Below are positions 7,859-13,224 of a stretch of 13,762 nucleotides of DNA, one piece after another. Numbering within the stretch: position 1 is the stretch's first letter; the number at the start of each line of letters is the position of its first letter. The position numbers and the translations under genes were made by a program. Below the pieces are notes generated by a model. It was not told the origin of the DNA. It saw only the letters and a program-made list of their open reading frames with translations, and searched no databases. This stretch comes from an uncultured Chloroflexota bacterium (GTDB lineage Bacteria; Chloroflexota; Anaerolineae; Promineifilales; Promineifilaceae): assembly GCA_937958365.1 (NCBI GenBank), contig CALFEW010001121.1, positions 1 through 13,762 on the forward strand. The letters run 5' to 3'.

Positions 7859-8308
7859 TTAACGCGGTGGGTAATCACTGAGCCGGGGGAACTGCATCCA
7901 GGCATCACCCATGTGCTGCCAGTGCCCAATCATCGTGACGAACATGTAGATGCCAATGGGGACAAAAACGATCAGAAACAATCCCCAGGTTATCTGGACA
8001 GATTTTTGCTGATGTTTCCACAGTTCGGGTTTGAAGTCGAGGATGGAGATACGAATTCCATTGAAGGCGTGGTAGAGAACGGCCGCCATCAGAGGAATCT
8101 CGCCCAGGGCAATGGGGGGCCATTTGAACACGTCTACGGACCATTCGTAGACGTGTGGCAGGAAGTGGGCGTTGGCAGTGTCCCAGACGTGGATCGTCAG
8201 GAATAAGAGGATGGCAAGACCGGATATGCGATGGGCCACCCAACTCCAATGACCACTTCGGCCACGGTAGCGAATGCTTTCGCGTATCGTGAGACCAAGT
8301 GTTGACAT
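7859..8308 (-). CDS. sdhC: Succinate dehydrogenase cytochrome b subunit C
   Basis: The 149-aa protein has three hydrophobic segments at about 28-45, 68-90 and 106-128. The N-terminal VAHRISGLAILL (25-34) is the SdhC signature. LYHAFNGIRISILDF (78-92) aligns with the E. coli segment whose His84 ligates heme b, so His80 is the probable ligand. Together with SdhD's HGINGLR it gives a matching pair of His for one heme. AGAAGG lies just upstream of ATG 8308. It is first in the operon, after a leader of about 118 nt from the candidate promoter at 8433-8441. Confidence 0.88.
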   Translation of the reverse strand: MSTLGLTIRESIRYRGRSGHWSWVAHRISGLAILLFLTIHVWDTANAHFLPHVYEWSVDVFKWPPIALGEIPLMAAVLYHAFNGIRISILDFKPELWKHQQKSVQITWGLFLIVFVPIGIYMFVTMIGHWQHMGDAWMQFPRLSDYPPR

Positions 8309-8432
8309 AAAGCCTTCTCCTTATCGTGCATAGTGGGTTGAATGAGCTAATTTTGACCATTTGAACGGAGACAAATTCACGTCCTGGACTTGTCATAAAT
8401 GGGCAAAATTTCAATTGGGAAAGATTTTACAA

Positions 8433-8441
8433 ATTATAGCA
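8433..8441 (-). promoter_or_regulatory. Extended -10 promoter of the sdhCDAB operon
   Basis: The minus strand reads TGCTATAAT, a perfect extended -10 element. The expected -35 place (8456-8461) reads ATTACC, a weak match, which is tolerable with an extended -10. Transcription would start near 8426, leaving a leader of about 118 nt before sdhC. The surrounding divergent region is AT-rich compared with the genes. Confidence 0.55.
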
Positions 8442-8494
8442 CAGTTGTAAAAATGGGTAATGGAGCCGCCTCCGCCGAATCTTAGTATTTGTTG

Positions 8495-8500
8495 TATAAT
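8495..8500 (+). promoter_or_regulatory. Candidate -10 of the GNAT-ATPase-tmk direction
   Basis: A perfect TATAAT lies 48 nt upstream of the ATG at 8549. No recognisable -35 is present 16-18 bp upstream, where the sequence is CCGCC-rich. It is separated from the oppositely directed sdh promoter by about 55 bp. The remainder of the 240-base gap shows nothing else I can support. Confidence 0.4.
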
Positions 8501-8548
8501 CCATTCTGCTGCTTGATTTGCTTTCTGGCGATGGTTAAACTTTGAATC

Positions 8549-9625
8549 ATGATACGTCCATTTACGCTGCGTGATTTACCCCTTGTACATCGGCTGAGTG
8601 AACATGCAGTCTCGTTTCATACTGAATCTTCCCTGACGCATAATTCGCATCCGGTGCGGGATGCGTTGGTCAGCATGGTGAGCGGCGATTATCCGACGTT
8701 TGTCTGGAAGTCGGTTGGACGAAAGGCGTCTGGTTTTATTCAGTTGCAGGTACGTGAAGAGTCGCCCCATGCGCATATTTTTTTCTTGGGCGCGACACCG
8801 GTTTACGTTGTCAATCTGAATGGCCGGGACACGGCCGTTTCCGCCACACCAGACGCCGATAGAAAAAACGGCAACGCCGCCGAACCCGCCCTCAACGAAA
8901 ATGGCTGGCTGGCGTTGTTAGATCAGGCCGTTGTGGAAGTGGGCTACCGGGGCATTCAAAGCCTGGTTGCCGAAGTCAGCGAAGTGGGCGACGAACTGCC
9001 AATCTTGCGCCGCGCCGGTTTTGCCGTTTACACGCGGCAGGATATTTGGGTATTAGAAAATGTAAGCAAACCTACTCCGAATCATTCAACTTTGCTCAGC
9101 CAGCGACAATCGGCCGATGATTGGGACATTCAACTGCTTTATGCCAACACAGTGCCGCGCCTCGTGCAAATGGTAGAGCCTTTGCCACCGCTAAACAGTG
9201 GTGAAAGCTGGGTTTTACGCGAAGAAGGCGAATTGACCGCATTTGTCCACATTCAAAAAGGGCCTTTGGCCTCCTGGCTGCGGCTGTTTATTCACCCCCA
9301 TGCTGAATCACGGGTGGACGAGATTGTCTCGGCTGCCCTGCAAATGGCTAAACCGGCCGTTGCATGCCCCGTTTTTTGCTGCGTGCGCCGGTATCAGAGT
9401 TGGCTGCAAGGGCCATTGAACCGGGCCGGATTTAGTTTGTGGGGCAGTCAGGCTGTGATGGTGAAACACACAGTCAAACAACAACGAAAGCCGTTGATTG
9501 AGTCAACGGCCGTTATGGAAGCGCAAGGTATCCCGGCGTCCGCGCCCATGGTGCAGCCATACCAGCGCCCCAAGAAGAACGGAAAAACAAGCGTTCATGA
9601 CAGAACACGCACAAACACAAGATAG
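8549..9625 (+). CDS. GNAT-like acyltransferase family protein, two-part
   Basis: The 358-aa protein begins MIRPFTLRDLPLVHRLSEHA, a typical GNAT N-terminus. The first part (about 1-172) ends with QSLVAEVSEVGDELPILRRAGFAVYTRQDIWVL, which fits the end of a GNAT fold. A second, weaker half (about 190-312) contains WVLREEGELTAFVHIQ and LNRAGFSLWGSQAVMV, so it may be a tandem or degenerate GNAT. The acetyl-CoA loop (Q/RxxGxG/A) is not clearly present in either half, so catalysis is uncertain. Residues 92-118 form a low-complexity insertion, and the last 45 residues are a basic, probably disordered tail. Both regions carry an ACGGCCGT site. The Shine-Dalgarno sequence is weak. The 3' end overlaps the ATPase gene by 29 nt, suggesting one transcript. 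Confidence 0.55.
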   Translation: MIRPFTLRDLPLVHRLSEHAVSFHTESSLTHNSHPVRDALVSMVSGDYPTFVWKSVGRKASGFIQLQVREESPHAHIFFLGATPVYVVNLNGRDTAVSATPDADRKNGNAAEPALNENGWLALLDQAVVEVGYRGIQSLVAEVSEVGDELPILRRAGFAVYTRQDIWVLENVSKPTPNHSTLLSQRQSADDWDIQLLYANTVPRLVQMVEPLPPLNSGESWVLREEGELTAFVHIQKGPLASWLRLFIHPHAESRVDEIVSAALQMAKPAVACPVFCCVRRYQSWLQGPLNRAGFSLWGSQAVMVKHTVKQQRKPLIESTAVMEAQGIPASAPMVQPYQRPKKNGKTSVHDRTRTNTR

Positions 9626-11300
9626 AGAAGATTTAGAAGCCCTGCTTACGATTTTACCCTTGCGGGTTCGCCATAAAATTGAAGAAATTGGACGACTGCA
9701 CGAGTTGCTCGAAATCGTGATGGATTTGGGCCGCGTCCCGACGGCGCGTTACGTAGACGGCGAAATCCTCCTGAATTCCAAAGAAATTACCCAGGAAGAG
9801 ATTGACGTCGTTGTCGCCAGCATAGGCAACTTCGACGACGACAATCGCACCGGCATTGCCCGCACGCTGCATCGCAGCTCTGGCATCCGCAACCGGCGCA
9901 ATCTGGTGGTGGGGCTTACCTGCCGTGTTGGCCGAGCCGTTTACGGAACCATAGACATCATCGCCGACATCGTGGAAGAAGGGCACAGCATTCTGCTGTT
10001 GGGCCGCCCTGGCGTGGGCAAAACGACGATGCTGCGCGAAATGGCCCGCGTGCTGGCGGAGAAAAAGCGCGTCGTTATCGTAGACACGTCCAACGAAATC
10101 GGCGGCGATGGCGACATCCCGCACCCGGCCGTTGGCCGCGCCCGACGCATGCAAGTGCCACGGCCGTCGCACCAGCACGAAACGATGATCGAAGCCGTAG
10201 AAAACCACAACCCGGAAGTCATTGTTATAGACGAAATCGGCCGGGAACGGGAAGCTGAGGCGGCCCGCACCATCAATGAACGTGGCGTGCAGTTGATTGG
10301 CACCGCCCACGGCAACACCCTGGAAAACCTGCTGCTCAATCCCACCCTGTCAGATTTGGTGGGGGGCATCGAAAGCGTTACCTTGTCGGACGAAGAAGCG
10401 CGCCGGCGCGGCACGCAAAAGACCGTTCTGGAACGGCGCGCCCCGCCCACCTTCGACGTCCTCATCGAAATCCAAAGCCGCCAGGAGCTGCTGGTCCATC
10501 GGGACGTGACAACTTCTGTAGATGCGATGCTGCGCGGCCAACCCTTCGACGTAGACCTGCTCTCCCGCGACGACCAGGGCGGCATTCACCGTGAGCAGCA
10601 AACCATGTTGGTCACGTCTTCGGCCGTCACCGGCCGGCGCGATCCGCGCATGGAGCGGGACCCGCGAGAACCACGCGCGCCGCGTGATGGGCGCAGCGTC
10701 CAGACGACGCGAAGTCGCGGCAGCGAGATTCCGGCCGCCAAGACGCCCAATGGCAGCAACGGCCGTATCCGCCTGGACGCCGCTCCCGCCGAACCCGTTG
10801 ATCAGCCGTTCGATGAACCGGTTGAACGCAAAGGGCTAAACATTTACGTGTTTGGCATTGCCCGCAACCGCCTGTTCCAGGCGGCCAAGCAGCTCAAAAC
10901 GCGCATAGACATCGTGGACAATCTGGCCGACGCCGACGTGTTTTTGACCCTGAAAAGTTACTACCGCAAACAGCGCAAGCTGGTCAGCCAGGCGGAACAT
11001 ATGCGCATCCCGGTCTTTGTGCTGCGGGCCAACACCGTCGCCCAGATGGAAAGTTTCCTGGCGCAAGTGTTAGACCTGGAAGTGAAGCCCGAAGACCCGT
11101 TTGACGTGGCTGTGTCGGAAGCCGAACGAGCCATCCAGCAGGTGCTTACCGGCCAGAATTCGGTGGACCTGACCCCGGTGAGTTCGGCCGTGCGCCGTTA
11201 CCAGCACCAAATGGCCCGACAGGCGAATCTGGTATCGCACAGCTACGGCAAAGAGCCGCAGCGGTTCGTGCGCATTTTTAGCGAACGGCGGAATCCGTGA
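9597..11300 (+). CDS. R3H-domain AAA ATPase (Ycf45-like)
   Basis: The 567-aa protein has a P-loop ATPase domain related to the SpoIIIAA/Ycf45 group: Walker A GRPGVGKT at 136-143, Walker B VIVIDEIGRE at 208-217, and a sensor-like GTAHGN at 235-240. A charged, Arg/Pro-rich linker covers about 344-412. A second globular region at 414-500 begins LNIYVFGIARNRLFQAAKQL. The C-terminal R3H motif is R533-xxx-H537 in AVRRYQHQMA, followed by the family end GKEPQRFVRIF. R3H domains bind single-stranded nucleic acid; the in-vivo role of this family is not established to my knowledge. ATG 9597 is chosen because the 33 codons before it are out-of-frame GNAT sequence; no strong Shine-Dalgarno sequence is seen. 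The TGA stop is inside heptad array 4. Confidence 0.85.
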   Translation: MTEHAQTQDREDLEALLTILPLRVRHKIEEIGRLHELLEIVMDLGRVPTARYVDGEILLNSKEITQEEIDVVVASIGNFDDDNRTGIARTLHRSSGIRNRRNLVVGLTCRVGRAVYGTIDIIADIVEEGHSILLLGRPGVGKTTMLREMARVLAEKKRVVIVDTSNEIGGDGDIPHPAVGRARRMQVPRPSHQHETMIEAVENHNPEVIVIDEIGREREAEAARTINERGVQLIGTAHGNTLENLLLNPTLSDLVGGIESVTLSDEEARRRGTQKTVLERRAPPTFDVLIEIQSRQELLVHRDVTTSVDAMLRGQPFDVDLLSRDDQGGIHREQQTMLVTSSAVTGRRDPRMERDPREPRAPRDGRSVQTTRSRGSEIPAAKTPNGSNGRIRLDAAPAEPVDQPFDEPVERKGLNIYVFGIARNRLFQAAKQLKTRIDIVDNLADADVFLTLKSYYRKQRKLVSQAEHMRIPVFVLRANTVAQMESFLAQVLDLEVKPEDPFDVAVSEAERAIQQVLTGQNSVDLTPVSSAVRRYQHQMARQANLVSHSYGKEPQRFVRIFSERRNP

Positions 11301-11372
11301 GCCGTGAACCGTGAACCGTAATCCGTATTCCGTGTTCCGTATTCCGTAAACGGAATACGGAATACGAATTAC
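11296..11372. repeat. Heptad tandem array 4 (ATPase-tmk gap)
   Basis: About eleven 7-bp units: eight forward words of the form CGTNNNC (CGTGAAC twice, CGTATTC twice, CGTAATC, CGTGTTC and others), then complementary CGGAATA words with a 1-nt register shift. The ATPase TGA stop (11298-11300) is inside the first unit. The array covers most of the gap and ends 14 nt before the tmk ATG. Confidence 0.85.
11331..11366. terminator. Hairpin in the ATPase-tmk gap
   Basis: Positions 11331-11347 pair with 11350-11366 at 16 of 17 positions plus one G-T wobble, with a very short loop. There is no T-tract. The genes on each side run the same way, so if it terminates at all it would separate tmk from the ATPase; otherwise it may be an mRNA processing or stability element. 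Confidence 0.4.
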
Positions 11373-11386
11373 CTCGACACCACAGT

Positions 11387-12031
11387 ATGTTCATCACACT
11401 CGAAGGACCAGAGGGGAGCGGGAAGTCCAGCCAGATTGGGTTATTGGCGGGTTTTTTGCGGGAACAAGGATTTGGCGTGCTACAGACCCGCGAGCCGGGA
11501 GGCACGCGAATTGGCGACCAGATCCGGGCTTGTTTGCATGACGTGGACAATGGGGAGATGACGGCCGTTACCGAAGTACTTCTTTATGCCGCTTCCCGCG
11601 CCCAACACGTAGACGAACTCATCCGACCAGCGCTGGCCGCCGGGCAGGTTGTCTTGTGCGACCGTTTCGCCGACAGCACGATTGCTTATCAGGGTTACGG
11701 CCGTGGCCTGGACCTGACCGATTTGCACACGCTGACGCGCATCGCCACCGGCGGCCTGAAACCCCACCTGACGCTGCTGTTGGACATTGACGTGGAACGC
11801 GGCCTGGCCCGGCGCAAAGTGGGCGGGGATGAGATGAACCGCCTGGACCTGGAGGCGGTGAGCTTTCACCAGCGTGTGCGGCAGGGCTACCACGCCCTGG
11901 CCGCGGCCGAACCGGAGCGCTGGATGACGATTGACGCTGACCGGACTGTCGGGGAAGTGCAGGGGGATTTGCGAACGGCCGTGTTGTCTCGGTTACGTCA
12001 GCCGCTTTTAGTCGTAAACCGTAAGCCGTAA
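11387..12031 (+). CDS. tmk: Thymidylate kinase (dTMP kinase)
   Basis: The 214-aa protein phosphorylates dTMP to dTDP in thymidine nucleotide synthesis. The P-loop is GPEGSGKS at 7-14, followed by REPGGT at 35-40, the CDRFADSTIAYQG motif at 91-103 (Asp92-Arg93), and a LID region around 141-152 (ARRKVGGDEMNR). All key family segments are present and the length is normal. The start is set by homology; no Shine-Dalgarno sequence is visible, as the leader is repeat plus 14 nt. The last residues (NRKP) and the TAA stop are encoded within heptad array 5, so the repeat has become part of the C-terminus. The gene contains three ACGGCCGT octamers. It probably shares a transcript with the ATPase unless the hairpin interrupts it. 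Confidence 0.96.
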   Translation: MFITLEGPEGSGKSSQIGLLAGFLREQGFGVLQTREPGGTRIGDQIRACLHDVDNGEMTAVTEVLLYAASRAQHVDELIRPALAAGQVVLCDRFADSTIAYQGYGRGLDLTDLHTLTRIATGGLKPHLTLLLDIDVERGLARRKVGGDEMNRLDLEAVSFHQRVRQGYHALAAAEPERWMTIDADRTVGEVQGDLRTAVLSRLRQPLLVVNRKP

Positions 12032-12073
12032 TCCGTATACAGTTGTCTGACGGAATACGGAACACGGCTTACG
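12013..12073. repeat. Heptad tandem array 5 (between convergent tmk and zinc-ribbon genes)
   Basis: Four forward units of the form CGTANNC (12013-12040), a 10-nt spacer, then three complementary units of the form CGGNNNA (12051-12071). The stop codons of both genes lie inside the array: TAA of tmk at 12029-12031, and the TTA complement of the zinc-ribbon stop at 12069-12071. Confidence 0.85.
12020..12073. terminator. Hairpin containing both stop codons of a convergent gene pair
   Basis: Arm 12020-12040 pairs with 12053-12073 at 18 of 21 positions around a 12-nt loop. It is symmetrical for the two convergent transcripts, which suits a bidirectional 3'-end role. No T-run follows on either strand. 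Confidence 0.4.
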
Positions 12074-12440
12074 CAAAATCGCCGCCCAAATCCGGCATAG
12101 CCGATTCGATGGCTTCCGGTGATTCCCCACTCTCCAGCCGCGATACCACCTCATTAAACTCGTCGCCCATATCCTCACCCATTTCCCGGCTCATTTTGCG
12201 CATAAAGCGGCCAATGGCCTTTGGGTCTTCTTCGTCCAGGCCGCTTAACGCGCTGTCGTCCATCATCGAATCCAGGCGCGTGTCTTCCGATTTGGCGACG
12301 GTGACGCGGCCAATGCGCCGTTTCAGGTTGGCGCTTTGGCAGTGCGGACAAATCGGTTGGACCTTGCCATATTCGGCAAACGTAAAGGCCAGACGCACCG
12401 GACGGCGGCAATCCTGGCAGCGAAACTCGTAAACAGGCAT
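12069..12440 (-). CDS. FmdB-family zinc ribbon protein
   Basis: The 123-aa protein begins MPVYEFRCQDCRRPVRL, the usual FmdB-type N-terminus. A zinc ribbon is formed by Cys8, Cys11, Cys31 and Cys34 (CQDC and CPHC). After residue 45 the chain is acidic and Met-rich, with likely helices (DDSALSGLDEEDPKAIGRFM, then SREMGEDMGDEFNEVVSRLE) and no further motif I recognise. FmdB was named as a putative regulator of formamidase genes; most members have no proven function. ATG 12440 is preceded by GAAGGG at 5 nt and matches the family start; an upstream in-frame start at 12506 is rejected. It has its own -10 in the gap shared with the gmk-like gene. Confidence 0.85.
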   Translation of the reverse strand: MPVYEFRCQDCRRPVRLAFTFAEYGKVQPICPHCQSANLKRRIGRVTVAKSEDTRLDSMMDDSALSGLDEEDPKAIGRFMRKMSREMGEDMGDEFNEVVSRLESGESPEAIESAMPDLGGDFA

Positions 12441-12507
12441 AATTACCCTTCGTTCATCCTTCAGTTTAGACCGGAGCGTGGGCCTTTGACTCATTTGGAC
12501 AGGCATC

Positions 12508-12534
12508 TTGCTTGCGCTCCAAAAACATTATACT
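12508..12534 (+). promoter_or_regulatory. Candidate promoter of the gmk-like gene
   Basis: TATACT (12529-12534) matches the -10 consensus at 5 of 6 positions; TTGCTT (12508-12513) is a possible -35 at a short 15-bp spacing. The ATG at 12557 would follow after a short leader of about 16 nt. The -10 shares bases with the divergent -10 of the zinc-ribbon gene. Confidence 0.35.
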
Positions 12535-12554
12535 TTCGCCGCTAACAGGTGCAA
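12527..12554 (-). promoter_or_regulatory. Candidate promoter of the zinc-ribbon gene
   Basis: The minus strand has a perfect TATAAT (12532 down to 12527) with TTGCAC (12554-12549) 16 bp upstream as a weak -35. The leader would be about 80 nt. It overlaps the opposite -10 of the gmk-like gene. Confidence 0.45.
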
Positions 12555-12556
12555 CC

Positions 12557-13183
12557 ATGACTCACGAAGAAAATCTCTACCAAAAACCTAGCTACCCGGT
12601 CCTCATGGTGATTTCTGGACCTTCTGGTGTGGGCAAGGATACGATCGCCCGGCAGCTTATTGACCGGCGGCCAGACAATTTCTATTTTGTGGTGACGGCC
12701 ACGACGCGCCCCCCGCGTGTTGGCGAGGTGCATGGTCAGGATTATTTTTTTGTATCCAACGACGAATTTGCCCGCATGATTGAGGCCAATGAACTGCTGG
12801 AATATGCCGTCGTCTATAACGATTTTAAGGGGATTCCCAAGCAGCAGATTCGTGACGCGCTGAAAAGCGGGCGAGACGTGATTATGCGGGTGGATGTGCA
12901 GGGCGCGGCCACCATTCGCAAGCTGGTCCCGAATGCGGTGTCTGTGTTCTTGATGTCGGAATCGGAAGATGAGTTGGTGCGGCGATTGCGCGAGCGAAAA
13001 TCGGAAACGGGCGACAGCTTGAGTTTGCGAATTGCCACGGCGCGGCAAGAAATGAAGCGTACGGTGGAATTTGATTACTTTGTCGTGAATGCGGAAGGCG
13101 CGCAGGAACGGGCGGTCCAGCAAATTTTGAGCATTATTGAGGCCCACCACTGCCGGGTGGAACAGTCGCCGGTTGTATTGTAA
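12557..13183 (+). CDS. gmk: Guanylate kinase-like protein with altered GMP loop
   Basis: The 208-aa protein has the guanylate kinase fold: P-loop SGPSGVGKDT at 20-29, TTRPPRVGEVHGQDYFF at 49-65 (Arg51, Arg54, Tyr63), ELLEYA around 79-84 (Glu82), RVDVQGAATIRK at 111-122 (Asp113), and a lid-like RRLRERKSE near 142-150. Family members convert GMP to GDP. However, the usual GNYYGT/S segment reads NDFKGIP (88-94), so the GMP-contacting Tyr and Ser/Thr are Lys91 and Ile93. A second Gly in the P-loop is Asp28. It may be a divergent Gmk or a paralogue with another substrate. ATG 12557 gives a normal length; an upstream in-frame ATG at 12512 is less likely. The Shine-Dalgarno sequence is weak (CAGGTG). 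The stop lies in heptad array 6. No ACGGCCGT site occurs in the gene. Confidence 0.8.
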   Translation: MTHEENLYQKPSYPVLMVISGPSGVGKDTIARQLIDRRPDNFYFVVTATTRPPRVGEVHGQDYFFVSNDEFARMIEANELLEYAVVYNDFKGIPKQQIRDALKSGRDVIMRVDVQGAATIRKLVPNAVSVFLMSESEDELVRRLRERKSETGDSLSLRIATARQEMKRTVEFDYFVVNAEGAQERAVQQILSIIEAHHCRVEQSPVVL

Positions 13184-13219
13184 GCCGTTGGCTGCAAGCT
13201 ATTAGCTGTTGGCTGGCGG
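13178..13219. repeat. Heptad tandem array 6 (between convergent gmk-like and permease genes)
   Basis: Six 7-bp units in register: TTGTAAG and CCGTTGG, then CTGCAAG, CTATTAG and CTGTTGG, then CTGGCGG. The TAA stop of the gmk-like gene (13181-13183) is inside the first unit. Words such as CTGTTGG and CTATTAG closely match units of array 3. No long hairpin is evident here. Confidence 0.75.
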
Positions 13220-13224
13220 GGGAA

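Noticed and set aside
7836..7859. Alternative sdhD start at 7859 overlapping the sdhC stop
   Set aside because: It has no ribosome binding site, whereas ATG 7835 has AAGGAG at ideal spacing. The TAATG overlap keeps it possible, so it is only less likely.
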